Assembly: GCA_002320245.1 (NCBI GenBank)
Contig: DCKD01000064.1
Location: forward strand, 1-30,774
Direction: 5' to 3'
Source: Lachnospiraceae bacterium UBA1683
Lineage (GTDB): Bacteria > Bacillota > Clostridia > Lachnospirales > Lachnospiraceae
DNA length: 30,774 nucleotides
Positions 22,964-30,774 of the stretch are shown here, piece after piece. A program made the translations under genes and the position numbers. How positions within the stretch are numbered: the first letter of the stretch is position 1; each line of letters starts with the position of its first letter. The notes beneath the pieces were generated by a model. It did no database searches. It was not told where the DNA came from and saw only the letters and a program-made list of their open reading frames with translations.

Positions 22964-24952
22964 TTATGAATTGCTTAGCTGATGTACTGTATCATCCACA
23001 GTCAGCATATTCAGGAAATCCTCCTCTGAAATAATCGGGATTCCCAGTTCCCGCGCCTTCTTATTCTTCGATGATGTGGATTGCGTATCATTATTAATCA
23101 GATAATTCGTCTTTGAAGTCACCGTGCCGGTCACCTTCCCGCCTTTGCTTTCAATCAGCTCTTTTACCTCTTTGCGGTTCGCAAAGTGATTCACGCTTCC
23201 TGTAATCACAAAATTAACTCCGGCAAATATCTGCGCCGGCCCGTCTGTTTTTTCTTCCGGGATTGTCACTTCTTTCAGCAGTTTTTGAAAGAGCTCCCGG
23301 TGTGCCTCATCTGCAAAATAATCTACATAGGCTTTTGCAATTACGCCGCCGACGCCGGATATCTCATTCAATTCCTCTTCATCCGCATACATGATGCGCT
23401 CCGGCTCGTTGCCAAGCGCGCGGCAGATTACTTTCGCATTCGCCAGCCCGATATTGGCAATCCCAAGACTGTACACCAGTTTCGCCAGTGTGGTTGTCCT
23501 TGCCTGCTCAATGCTCCTTATCAGATTATCATAAGACTTTTCTCCGAATCCTTCCATTGTCTGAATTGCCTCTTTGTGCCGGTCGAGATGGAAAATGTCT
23601 GCAAAATCTTTAATGAATCCCATATCTATCAGCTTTTCCAGCGTCGCCTCTGACAGGCCCTCGATGTTCAGCGCATCCCGGCTGACAAACAACGCAAAAG
23701 ATTTTACCTGCTTCGCCTGACACTCCGGATTCGAACAGTACAACGTCTTTGTATCATTTTCCATGGAAATACGTGTCGTACCTCCACAGACCGGACAGAC
23801 TGCAGGTGGTTTACAGGTGCCGCTCCGAGTCAGATTCTCCGCAATCTGCGGGATAATCATGTTTGCCTTGTATACCTGTACGGTATCCCCGATACCGAGC
23901 TCCAGCTCCTCCATAATACTGATGTTGTGTACGCTGGCACGGCTCACTGTTGTCCCCTCTAACTCAACCGGTTCAAAAATTGCCACCGGATTAATTAACC
24001 CGGTCCGGGACGGACTCCATTCCATCTCCAGAAGTTTTGTCTCCCGCATCTCGTCTGCCCATTTGAACGCAAACGAATCCCGCGGAAACTTCGCTGTTGT
24101 TCCAAGCGATTGTCCGTATGCGATATCGTCATAGACAAGCACAAGCCCATCCGACGGAAAGTCATTTTCTACAATCTTCTTTGCAAACCATTCCACCTCT
24201 GACTCAACCGTCTCCGCTGTCACCGGGTGATGCTCCACAACTTCAAATCCCTGCTCCTCCAGCCAGTCCAACTGATACAGACGGGAATTGTGGAAATCCA
24301 CGCCATCCGCCTTCACCAGAGTAAACGCATAAAACTGCACATTCCTCTTTTCCGTCACCTCATTGCTAAGCTGACGCACAGAACCGCTGCACAGGTTTCT
24401 CGGGTTCTTGTACCGGGCATCCACATCCGCAATCCGGGCATTGATTCTCTCAAAGTCACGGTAGCCGATTACCGCCTCGCCGCGCAGAATTAATTCGCCC
24501 CGATACGGGATATGGAGCGGCACATTCCGAAACACCTTTGCATTGTTCGTAATAACCTCGCCAACCTCCCCGTTTCCGCGGGTGACCGCCTTCTGCAGCG
24601 TCCCGTCCCGGTAGGTCAGAACAATCGTCAGCCCATCCATTTTCCATGAAATTGCCGCTTTCTGCCCGCCAAGAAATTCTTTCAGGCGGGATACGTCCTT
24701 TGTCTTGTCCAGAGACAGCATCGGCTTCTCATGCCGCTCCTTCGGAAGTTCACTCAGCACTTCATAACCAACATTAATCGTAGGACTGGATGCAAGAGTT
24801 GTTCCAAGCTCCTGTTCCAGTCCCTGTAATTCATCGTATAGTTTATCATATTCGAAGTTACTCATGATTTCCGTATCTTCCTGCTCGTACACACGGCGTG
24901 CACGGTTCAAAAGCTCTACCAGTTCCAGCATACGCTGCTTCTTTTCACTCAT
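22964..24952 (-). CDS. ligA: NAD-dependent DNA ligase LigA
   Basis: This 662-residue enzyme seals nicks in DNA using NAD+. The order is: Ia domain (1-70), adenylation domain with nucleophile Lys104 in the motif K-M-D-G (KIDG in most relatives), OB fold with VELEGTTVSRASVHN, a zinc finger (C386, C389, C406, C411), helix-hairpin-helix repeats (about 440-570) and a C-terminal BRCT domain (about 583-655, FAGVNFVITGSV). It is complete and of normal length. Motif I with Met and some diverged positions place it in a clostridial sub-branch often present as a second ligase; that is an impression, not a tested fact. AGGAG lies 9 bases before the start. It is 38 bases downstream of rluF. Confidence 0.95.
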   Translation of the reverse strand: MSEKKQRMLELVELLNRARRVYEQEDTEIMSNFEYDKLYDELQGLEQELGTTLASSPTINVGYEVLSELPKERHEKPMLSLDKTKDVSRLKEFLGGQKAAISWKMDGLTIVLTYRDGTLQKAVTRGNGEVGEVITNNAKVFRNVPLHIPYRGELILRGEAVIGYRDFERINARIADVDARYKNPRNLCSGSVRQLSNEVTEKRNVQFYAFTLVKADGVDFHNSRLYQLDWLEEQGFEVVEHHPVTAETVESEVEWFAKKIVENDFPSDGLVLVYDDIAYGQSLGTTAKFPRDSFAFKWADEMRETKLLEMEWSPSRTGLINPVAIFEPVELEGTTVSRASVHNISIMEELELGIGDTVQVYKANMIIPQIAENLTRSGTCKPPAVCPVCGGTTRISMENDTKTLYCSNPECQAKQVKSFALFVSRDALNIEGLSEATLEKLIDMGFIKDFADIFHLDRHKEAIQTMEGFGEKSYDNLIRSIEQARTTTLAKLVYSLGIANIGLANAKVICRALGNEPERIMYADEEELNEISGVGGVIAKAYVDYFADEAHRELFQKLLKEVTIPEEKTDGPAQIFAGVNFVITGSVNHFANRKEVKELIESKGGKVTGTVTSKTNYLINNDTQSTSSKNKKARELGIPIISEEDFLNMLTVDDTVHQLSNS

Positions 24953-24990
24953 TCATACGTTCTCCTGTTTCTTCGATGATTCCGGTTTCT

Positions 24991-25749
24991 TTACCACACA
25001 GTTTCATTGGACGAATCTTTCATCTGCTCATACAGTTCATCCAATTCCGCATCCGTCAGTTTCCGGTATTCGCCCTCTTTCAGACTGCCCAGACGGATAT
25101 TCATCACTCTTGTTCTCTGCAAATCTCTCACCTGATATCCAAGCGCCTCACACATCCGGCGAATCTGCCGGTTCAGTCCCTGCGTCAGAATGATGGTAAA
25201 TGTGTATTTTCCAATCTGTGTTACCTGACACGGCCTTGTCACGGTATCGAGAATCTGAACGCCGTCTGACATATGCCGGATGAATTCCGGCGTCAGCTCT
25301 TTGTCCACCGTCACTTTATATTCCTTTTCGTGTCGGTTACCTGCGCGCATCATTTTGTTGATAATATCCCCGTTATTCGTCATCAGGAGCAGCCCTCTGG
25401 AGTCTTTGTCCAAACGTCCGATATAAGTAACCCGAATCGGATAATTCAGGAAACGGACAATACTCCTGCGCTCCCGCGGTTCTTCCGTACAGACGATTCC
25501 AACCGGCTTGTTCACTGCCAGCACAACCATCTCGCCGGTCTTGGAAACGACTTTTTTCCCAACACGGACAACCTGTCCGGGGAACACTTTCATTCCCGTC
25601 TGCGCCGGCGTTCCGTCCACTGTCACCCTGCCGTTTTCAATCAGCTTATCGGCATTTCGGCGGGAGCACACTCCTGCCTCACTCAAATACTTGTTCAGCC
25701 GGATTGGTTCTGTTTTCTGTTGGAATTCTTCTCTTATCTTATTACTCAT
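24991..25749 (-). CDS. rluF: RluF-type 23S rRNA pseudouridine synthase
   Basis: This 252-residue enzyme of the RsuA/RluB/E/F family converts a uridine of rRNA to pseudouridine. An N-terminal S4 RNA-binding domain (about 17-65, RLNKYLSEAGVCSRRNADKLI) precedes the catalytic domain with GRLDKDSRGLLLMTNNGD, where Asp114 is the catalytic aspartate. NKMMRAGNRHEKEY matches the RluF signature (KxxRAGNxHEKEY) better than RsuA or RluB. E. coli RluF acts at U2604 of 23S rRNA; the same target here is by analogy. It sits between the DHHW gene (3-base gap) and ligA, in the same direction, so it is probably read from the acyltransferase promoter. Confidence 0.88.
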   Translation of the reverse strand: MSNKIREEFQQKTEPIRLNKYLSEAGVCSRRNADKLIENGRVTVDGTPAQTGMKVFPGQVVRVGKKVVSKTGEMVVLAVNKPVGIVCTEEPRERRSIVRFLNYPIRVTYIGRLDKDSRGLLLMTNNGDIINKMMRAGNRHEKEYKVTVDKELTPEFIRHMSDGVQILDTVTRPCQVTQIGKYTFTIILTQGLNRQIRRMCEALGYQVRDLQRTRVMNIRLGSLKEGEYRKLTDAELDELYEQMKDSSNETVW

Positions 25750-25752
25750 TCA

Positions 25753-26916
25753 TTACTCTCCCAGTACACCGCTGATATTGTTATCACGGAAAAATGTGTT
25801 GCCGCTGTATAAAAACAGTGCGTCAGATATCCGGTAGGTATCCATGATATCCTCGATTGTCCCACTGTAATACCTCGGGTCTACAACAACAATCTCCCGG
25901 AAATATGGCGTCAGAAACGGAATGAAACTATTTGCAAATGAATCCTTCACAAGCAAAAGCCTTCTTGAACTCTCCGAGACTGTCTTAATATCAACCACAG
26001 ATGTATTTCCGCCGAGAAATACACCATATTTATCCCTTGTCTTCAATTTGGAAGAATCGTAAAGTGACGCGGTCTTCTTCTGTTCGTCCACATAACTCAC
26101 AACGAGGTCGTTATCCAGCTCTTTCGCCGCATAAATGTCGATTTCTTCTTTCTCGCCCAATCCGCATCCGCTTTTTGAAGCAAGTGAACCGTTGAACGTC
26201 GTCGTAACCGGATAGGAAACGAAACTGCTTGCCGCATCCGCACTGATACCAAGCTGTTCCGCCGCCGCGCCAAATACATAAAATGCACCCAGACTTGTCC
26301 AATGGTGATCTGTCTTATAGTATATCTGCTCATCTGCATGTTTATTCAACACGGAAACCGCATCAATCCAGCCCATCGAATCACCCAACTCCCGCTTTAC
26401 CTGAGACATCATCCGGTTTTGGTCTGCCACTGCCGCAAGCGCGGGAAGCCTGTCTTCCAGCACATTTGCCGCATCCGGAATAAGAAGCATATTCATCGTT
26501 ACATCCGGGTATCTTTTTGCAAATGACTGCATCGCGTCCAGATTCGCTTTGAGAGAATCCTGTTCCGGCGTTTCAATCTCTTCCATAAGCTGCCCATACT
26601 TTCCAATCAGCACGCCATTCTCTTCCCTGCTTCCCCCAAAACGGCTCAGCGATGTTTTTATATCCCGCCAGATATTTCTTCCCGCAAACTGATCCGCCTG
26701 ATAACTTTCGAACTTCTCCATAAAATCACCGGACAACAGACCGCTCACTGTTAACTTGGGGCGCGCAGCCAGCATTCGGTTCTCCTCCTCGGACATCTCC
26801 TTATTCGGGACAAGAAGATTGAGCAGAATCAGGAATACAACACAACCTACGAATGCAAGTCCGACTGCACGCTCTATTTTTTTGTCATTCCGTTTTCTTT
26901 CTTTTCTGTTCTGCAT
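25753..26916 (-). CDS. DHHW-family (AlgJ/AlgX-like) envelope protein
   Basis: This 387-residue protein has one N-terminal membrane segment (about 17-36) and an extracellular SGNH-like domain. The name motif DHHW is at 203-206 in YYKTDHHWTSLGA, and VKDSFANSF (323-331) is the conserved serine-containing loop near the C-terminus. AlgJ/AlgX relatives take an acyl group passed by an MBOAT partner and attach it to a polysaccharide outside the cell. The MBOAT gene lies 8 bases upstream in the same direction, which supports such a pair. Which polymer is modified is unknown. The gene follows the usual pattern: basic N-terminus (MQNRKERKRNDKK), hydrophobic segment, then a secreted domain. Confidence 0.88.
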   Translation of the reverse strand: MQNRKERKRNDKKIERAVGLAFVGCVVFLILLNLLVPNKEMSEEENRMLAARPKLTVSGLLSGDFMEKFESYQADQFAGRNIWRDIKTSLSRFGGSREENGVLIGKYGQLMEEIETPEQDSLKANLDAMQSFAKRYPDVTMNMLLIPDAANVLEDRLPALAAVADQNRMMSQVKRELGDSMGWIDAVSVLNKHADEQIYYKTDHHWTSLGAFYVFGAAAEQLGISADAASSFVSYPVTTTFNGSLASKSGCGLGEKEEIDIYAAKELDNDLVVSYVDEQKKTASLYDSSKLKTRDKYGVFLGGNTSVVDIKTVSESSRRLLLVKDSFANSFIPFLTPYFREIVVVDPRYYSGTIEDIMDTYRISDALFLYSGNTFFRDNNISGVLGE

Positions 26917-26924
26917 ATTCCCAC

Positions 26925-28337
26925 CTAGAATCTAAAATATAAAAATGGATTGTATGTCTCTGTCACAAGGAACGACACACTCACCAAAAACATTGCCACA
27001 TATACAACGCAGGTTACAGCCTGCCGCGTATTTGCACTTTTCCATCTGTGTGTCACACGGTTCAAAAGCCGGAATCCTCTCGCAGAAGATGCCAGCGCAC
27101 AAAGTACCAGCAACAGCCAGTTTGTAAGTATCAGGAAAAATCCCTGTGAATCTACAATTCCCTTTGCACCGATACCGAACATCACCCCGAGGTAATCAAA
27201 TGCATATCCAAGATCCGGACTGAAGAAAAATACCCATCCGATAAGCACAAGGACAAATGCATATATATGCTGCACGGCAGCCGGCAACTGTTCTACATTT
27301 TTCCCCCACACATATTTCTCTAAAATCAGCAGGATTCCATAATACAACCCCCAGAAGATAAAGTTCCATTCCGCGCCGTGCCAGAATCCGGTCAGTATCC
27401 AGACAATCAGCAGATTCAGAATGTGCCTCTGCGCACTGCATCGGTTTCCCCCCAACGGAATGTAGACGTATTCGCGGAACCATGTGCTCAGAGAAATGTG
27501 CCATCTTTTCCAGAAATCGGTAATACTTTTTGAAATATACGGATAATTGAAGTTCATGCGGAACTCAAACCCGAACATCCTGCCAAGCCCGACCGCCATA
27601 TCCGAATATCCGCTGAAATCAAAATAAATCTGAAATGCATAGGCGATACATCCCACCCATGCCGTCAGCATAGACACGGTTCCGCTCTGCATCGCCGATA
27701 CCTGCTCAAAGACAGAACCGACCGTATTTGCCAGGATTACCTTCTTTGCAAGCCCGCGGATGAAGTACATCGCACCATTCCCAAACCTGTTGATGCTAAG
27801 CGTCCGCTCCTTCAACTGTGCCTCAATATCCACGTACCGCACAATCGGTCCGGCAATTAACTGCGGGAACATACTGATATACAATGCAAAATACAAAATA
27901 TTCTTTTGCGGTTCCACTTCTTTTCGATATACATCAATAATATAGGACAAAGCCTGAAATGTATAAAATGAAATTCCGATTGGCAATGACAGCACACGGT
28001 ATGGAATCTCAACCGGCAGCACTGCATTCAGTGTTTCCATTAGAAAGCCATAGTATTTAAAAAATCCGAGCAGCAGCAGGTTCATCACCACAGCAAAAAC
28101 CAGACTGTGTTTCGCCCTGACCGAATCATCCTGTCTCTCATAAATGGACATTCCACAGAAATAATTCAGCGTAATAGACAGCATCATCAGGATAATATAA
28201 ATCGGCTCTCCCCACGCATAGAAAATCAGGCTGGCAGCCAGCATCACATAATTCTTCATCCGAAACGGAACAAGATAATATATGAGCACTGTCAGCGGCA
28301 AAAATATAAATAAAAATGTAATACTGCTAAATAGCAT
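26925..28337 (-). CDS. MBOAT-family O-acyltransferase (AlgI/DltB-like)
   Basis: This 470-residue polytopic protein (about 11-12 segments) moves an acyl group, usually acetyl, across the membrane to an extracellular acceptor protein. Diagnostic parts are GISFYTFQALSYIIDVYR (121-138), DFWKRWHISLSTWFREYVYIPLGG (274-297) and the catalytic His320 in TGFWHGAEWNF. The ATG at 28337 (MLFSSITFLFIFLP) is preferred: AAGGGGAAG lies just upstream and family proteins start here; the frame is open to 28409. It comes 16 bases after the DUF4358 gene and 8 bases before the DHHW gene, giving the full SGNH-DUF4358-MBOAT-DHHW order. Likely product: O-acetylation of a wall or capsular polymer. Confidence 0.93.
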   Translation of the reverse strand: MLFSSITFLFIFLPLTVLIYYLVPFRMKNYVMLAASLIFYAWGEPIYIILMMLSITLNYFCGMSIYERQDDSVRAKHSLVFAVVMNLLLLGFFKYYGFLMETLNAVLPVEIPYRVLSLPIGISFYTFQALSYIIDVYRKEVEPQKNILYFALYISMFPQLIAGPIVRYVDIEAQLKERTLSINRFGNGAMYFIRGLAKKVILANTVGSVFEQVSAMQSGTVSMLTAWVGCIAYAFQIYFDFSGYSDMAVGLGRMFGFEFRMNFNYPYISKSITDFWKRWHISLSTWFREYVYIPLGGNRCSAQRHILNLLIVWILTGFWHGAEWNFIFWGLYYGILLILEKYVWGKNVEQLPAAVQHIYAFVLVLIGWVFFFSPDLGYAFDYLGVMFGIGAKGIVDSQGFFLILTNWLLLVLCALASSARGFRLLNRVTHRWKSANTRQAVTCVVYVAMFLVSVSFLVTETYNPFLYFRF

Positions 28338-28353
28338 GTTTACTTCCCCTTTA

Positions 28354-28842
28354 TCATAAACTCTCCGCAAAAACGGCGCTGTATTCCTCTGCTTTCGGTG
28401 CAACCGCAAGGAAGATATAATTTCCCCTCACCTTAATCTGTGCATTATCCAAAAGCTGTACTTCCTCCGGTGCATATCCGTCAAAATCACGCTTTCTGCT
28501 CTCAATCCGCTCATCGACCGCATCCCGCACTTCCTGCACCTGTTTTTCATTTTTTGTCTCAATCATCAGCACTTCTTCCGCCGAAACGCTAAATTCCGAA
28601 GAATAGAACATCACACCCTTATAATCCGCACTGTTCAGTCCATAGTAACGTTTCAGTGCCTGACTGTCCTGCTCCGCCAGATTCTCTTTGTCCAGTGAAG
28701 CCTCCACCTTCTCCGCCACCTGTCCAAACGGTTTCGTGCTGCCGCTCGTATAAGCCATAAGCAGCACTACATAAACCAGAATCACCACAACCGTAAGATA
28801 TTTATAAATGTCTGTCTTAGTCAAAGAGGTTCCCTTCATCAT
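28354..28842 (-). CDS. DUF4358-family membrane-anchored protein
   Basis: This 162-residue protein has one N-terminal membrane segment (about 15-33, YLTVVVILVYVVLLMAYTSG) and an extracellular domain with KRYYGLNSADYKGVMFYSS and VLMIETKNEKQVQEVRDAVDERI. This layout and the last motif fit DUF4358, a family of unknown function repeatedly found beside MBOAT genes in Lachnospiraceae. The ATG at 28842 overlaps the stop codon of the SGNH gene (ATGA) and GGAGG lies 10 bases upstream inside that gene, indicating coupling. The frame is open further upstream to 28875 but without reason to start there. It probably assists the acyltransferase complex outside the membrane. Confidence 0.85.
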   Translation of the reverse strand: MMKGTSLTKTDIYKYLTVVVILVYVVLLMAYTSGSTKPFGQVAEKVEASLDKENLAEQDSQALKRYYGLNSADYKGVMFYSSEFSVSAEEVLMIETKNEKQVQEVRDAVDERIESRKRDFDGYAPEEVQLLDNAQIKVRGNYIFLAVAPKAEEYSAVFAESL

Positions 28843-29639
28843 AATGCTGCCACCTCCGCCATATGTTTTCCCCATATCGGATAGAAACCTGCCTGAAAAT
28901 GAACACCGTCACTTTCGTAATACTGCTCCGAAACAAGAGAGGAGTTATCTACAAATGCAAGCTGCTCATCGTCACACATCTCCTGCAGAGCCTGATTATA
29001 ACTATCCAGTCCGGCAAATAACGGCTGGCTGTCAACCGCCTGCTGCTGTACCGGAAAAATCGAATTGATAAAAATCTTCGTATCCGGCAGCTCCTTTTGT
29101 ATTTTCCGAATCAGTGCTTTGTATTCTGATATAAACGTATCCGTATTCCCCTGTGTCGCAATGATATCATTCATTCCGTAAGATAAGAATACGACCTGCG
29201 GATTCAACTCCTTCATCTTCGCAACCTGCTTATCAAGCTGCGTCAGCTCCACCCCAATCTGTGAAACCACACTGGATGCATTCAGCACATCATAATCCGT
29301 AAACCCCTGTGTAATGGAATCCCCCATCACAACTGTACTAGCGAAAATCTCTTTCAGGCTTCTTGAATCCTCTTCACCTGACTCCTGCCTCTCCTTCGCC
29401 TCCAGACTCTCAATCTTTGTTTCCACGGCAGTCACATCTGTCTGCTCCGCTTTCTTAATCAGCGCCAGCCCCTCGCTTGTATCCGCTTTTTTATTTCCAA
29501 AGTGACGCACTCCCGCTATAACAAGAATTGCTGCCAATATAACTATGACAGCAATACCAATATATATCACTAACCTTCTCTTATTCTCACCGTCTATCAT
29601 TCGTCTCAATTTCTCATTTGTACCTTTCCTGTTTCCCAT
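28839..29639 (-). CDS. Membrane-anchored SGNH/GDSL hydrolase
   Basis: This 266-residue protein has one membrane segment (about 23-43), a linker with coiled-coil character (60-100) and an extracellular SGNH domain. The catalytic serine is Ser108 in VVMGDSITQG (block I), Asn157 in SYGMNDII (block III), and Asp244/His247 in SDGVHF (block V), so it is a complete esterase/acyltransferase site. It is the first gene of the unit, downstream of a good promoter. The start at 29639 has a weak RBS; an alternative ATG (Met14, MIDGENKRR) would also leave the membrane segment whole. A better RBS (AGGAAAGG) serves an out-of-frame ATG that stops after three codons. It may transfer or remove acyl groups on the polymer handled by the MBOAT/DHHW pair. 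Confidence 0.9.
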   Translation of the reverse strand: MGNRKGTNEKLRRMIDGENKRRLVIYIGIAVIVILAAILVIAGVRHFGNKKADTSEGLALIKKAEQTDVTAVETKIESLEAKERQESGEEDSRSLKEIFASTVVMGDSITQGFTDYDVLNASSVVSQIGVELTQLDKQVAKMKELNPQVVFLSYGMNDIIATQGNTDTFISEYKALIRKIQKELPDTKIFINSIFPVQQQAVDSQPLFAGLDSYNQALQEMCDDEQLAFVDNSSLVSEQYYESDGVHFQAGFYPIWGKHMAEVAAL

Positions 29640-29662
29640 ATAGTCAGAAACTATCCTAATTA

Positions 29663-29691
29663 ATAATACTTTTTTTACACCTAAAAGTCAA
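29663..29691 (-). promoter_or_regulatory. Sigma-A-type promoter of the acyltransferase-rluF-ligA unit
   Basis: On the minus strand TTGACT (complement of 29686-29691) and TATTAT (complement of 29663-29668) are separated by exactly 17 bases, each one base from consensus. It lies 23 bases upstream of the SGNH start codon. No other good promoter is visible between the six downstream genes, so ligA is probably reached from here, perhaps with internal starts I cannot see. Confidence 0.75.
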
Positions 29692-29721
29692 TAATTGTGC
29701 TATGCTATTGTTATGCTGTTG

Positions 29722-29751
29722 TAACAGTTCTGCCGGATGGCTGAACTGTTA
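29722..29751. repeat. 9-bp inverted repeat between the divergent SGNH and DUF5721 genes
   Basis: TAACAGTTC (29722-29730) and GAACTGTTA (29743-29751) are perfect arms around a 12-base centre. TATGCTGT occurs directly on both sides (29712-29719 and 29752-29759). It lies just upstream of the -35 of the leftward promoter and before the rightward gene, a good place for an operator controlling either direction. No T-tract follows, so a terminator is less likely. Confidence 0.5.
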
Positions 29752-29838
29752 TATGCTGTCGGGGGCAAAAGATATTTTGCTTCTCTGTACAAAAATGAAA
29801 GTACACTTAGGGCAGTATCATCGCGGAGGTAATATTCT

Positions 29839-30339
29839 ATGATTTCTATAAAACTGACCGAAACAAAGAAATTCATGTCACAACTGTTATTGTCTGATGC
29901 CTTTGACAATTTTCTCCTTATTGAGGGGGAAATTGTCACATTCAACACCTTTCGGATTGACGGCTATATCCAGAGGGAGTTCTTTTCATCAGAGAGTATG
30001 GATGAACCCGAAGCAATTCCGGAATATTCCTCATGGAAACAGCTCCGGAACTACTGCTTTTCCATTATCAAAGGGAAACAGACTCCTCTTAGCTTCAAGT
30101 TTATTTTCAGCCTGTCTCCTGCAAATATTGCCTGTCTGATTGAGCACGCCCCGCTAGACTTCCAACCGGGCGATGTACAGGGGTTGTATCTGAATATCCG
30201 CTTTGATGAAAAAGGGCTGTACTGTATAACCGGAACCTCTCTGAAAACATTCAGTATGGATAAATCACTGGAAAAAGCGTGGGATATGATGGTACAGAAG
30301 TTTTTCACACAGAAAGGTATTGCGTATTCCGATGCTTAA
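29839..30339 (+). CDS. DUF5721-family protein
   Basis: This 166-residue protein begins MISIKLTETKKFMSQLLLSDAFDNFLLIEG, with later conserved blocks TFNTFRIDG, RNYCFSIIKGKQTPLSFKFIFSLS and GLYLNIRFDEKGLYCITGTSLKTFSMDKSLEKAWD. This matches the DUF5721 pattern common in Lachnospiraceae; no function is known. It has no signal peptide or membrane segment, so it is probably cytoplasmic. GGAGG lies 9 bases before the ATG. It is divergent from the SGNH-led unit and followed by the VanZ-like remnant. The family label is by recognition of the opening and the KGKxTPLSFKF block. Confidence 0.8.
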   Translation: MISIKLTETKKFMSQLLLSDAFDNFLLIEGEIVTFNTFRIDGYIQREFFSSESMDEPEAIPEYSSWKQLRNYCFSIIKGKQTPLSFKFIFSLSPANIACLIEHAPLDFQPGDVQGLYLNIRFDEKGLYCITGTSLKTFSMDKSLEKAWDMMVQKFFTQKGIAYSDA

Positions 30340-30363
30340 TGACAAAATGTAGGAGGCAAGAAA

Positions 30364-30505
30364 ATGTTCGTTATTTTTCAGATAGAAGCAAATATTTCTA
30401 TTTTGGAACTCGATTATTTGATATCATGGATTTAATCCTGAATACTTTAGGCGGAATTACTGGATTTCTTCTATACAGAACCATACTTAAAAGAAGTTTA
30501 GGAGT
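30364..30505 (+). pseudogene. VanZ-like gene remnant
   Basis: A strong RBS (AGGAGG) and ATG at 30364 open a frame of only 23 codons. In another frame, 30380-30490 reads FGTRLFDIMDLILNTLGGITGFLLYRTI, where FDIxDLILNTLGGxxGFLL is the signature of the last membrane segment of VanZ-family proteins. The rest of the VanZ domain is missing. The simplest reading is that a deletion joined the 5' end of the gene to its 3' end out of frame. Downstream the frame runs on into the terminator of the opposite-strand gene. Confidence 0.6.
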
Positions 30506-30523
30506 CCGTTTTCTGTGTTCAGG

Positions 30524-30583
30524 CACAAAAAGGGTGCGCTGCTCCAGTGGATTATTCATCTACTTTCTGCAACAGCCCACCCT
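30524..30583 (-). terminator. Rho-independent terminator of the gene entering from the right
   Basis: On the minus strand the complement of 30567-30583 pairs with the complement of 30531-30547 over 17 positions with three mismatches (arm begins AGGGTG), followed at once by TTTTTGTG. It lies about 40 bases after the stop codon at 30623-30625. Confidence 0.8.
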
Positions 30584-30622
30584 CACCGGACAATCTGTCC
30601 TGCATCTCCTGTGTGCATTTAC

Positions 30623-30774
30623 TCAGGCTCTGAGGAAATCAGCATACCACAAAACAACATCCTGCACCTGATAAAGTTCCGACTCCCTGCTAACCGTTCT
30701 CCACTCTTTTTTATAATAATAGAACCACTCCTCCAAATCAGCCGCCAGATTCCAATGCTCCTGCCTCTTATGCT
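30623..30774 (-). CDS. C-terminal end of an unidentified protein (partial)
   Basis: Forty-nine codons enter from the right edge and stop at 30623. They end with LAADLEEWFYYYKKEWRTVS, then RESELYQVQDVVLWYADFLR and a final Ala. The sequence is dense in aromatic and charged residues in helical pattern, codon use is ordinary, and a good terminator follows, so the frame is real. I have a sense of having seen the WRTVSRESELY block at the end of larger cytoplasmic clostridial proteins, but I cannot name the family. The start and most of the protein are outside the window. Confidence 0.7.
   Translation of the reverse strand, partial: HKRQEHWNLAADLEEWFYYYKKEWRTVSRESELYQVQDVVLWYADFLRA

Overview
The window looks like a chromosomal segment from an anaerobic, Gram-positive gut-type Clostridium relative, most likely a Lachnospiraceae member. 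This is inferred from strong AGGAGG-type ribosome binding sites, moderate G+C content, and family content: a DUF4358/DHHW/MBOAT/SGNH acyltransferase block, a DUF5721 protein, a cytoplasmic Csp-like S8 protease, a GH36 alpha-galactosidase divergent from an AraC regulator, and a bacteriohemerythrin. I saw no rRNA, tRNA, CRISPR array, transposase gene or prophage gene. The species cannot be named from the sequence alone.

Layout. 1-421 has no gene. It holds inverted repeats and a 184-bp element whose ends carry perfect CIRCE half-sites. 422-1307 holds a maltose/galactoside-type acetyltransferase and a remnant of an EAL-domain gene. 1355-5140 (minus) is a tight araC-larB-larC-larE unit: the complete nickel-pincer nucleotide (NPN) cofactor pathway, without larA in the window. 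It faces the GH36 alpha-galactosidase (5360-7540) across a regulatory gap with a repeated 14-bp motif. Class I dihydroorotase (pyrC) follows with its own promoter. 9042-12924 (minus) holds an M23 metallopeptidase, a YitT-family membrane protein, a bacteriohemerythrin and NAD(+) diphosphatase (nudC). 13134-14758 (plus) holds a decapitated Cof-type HAD phosphatase and an intact D-2-hydroxyacid dehydrogenase. 14881-16138 (minus) pairs a zinc-ribbon protein carrying LEA-like 11-residue repeats with a divergent signal-peptidase-II-like protein. 16290-19529 (plus) holds an S8 protease and the BrnQ branched-chain amino acid carrier. 19669-22670 (minus) holds a CPA2 cation/proton antiporter and an N-terminally extended ClpX not adjacent to clpP.

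22964-29639 (minus) is an apparent six-gene transcription unit behind a good sigma-A-type promoter: SGNH hydrolase, DUF4358 protein, MBOAT acyltransferase, DHHW (AlgJ/X-like) protein, RluF-type pseudouridine synthase, NAD-dependent DNA ligase. The first four look like an envelope O-acyl-transfer machine. The right end has a DUF5721 gene, a VanZ-like remnant, a strong minus-strand terminator, and the C-terminus of an unidentified gene running in from beyond the window.

The points most worth a second look are the larBCE-without-larA operon under an AraC gene, the LEA-like/LspA-like pair, the four-gene acyltransferase block, the extended ClpX, a 28-bp repeat shared by two distant intergenic regions, and the CIRCE half-sites held 164 bp apart.
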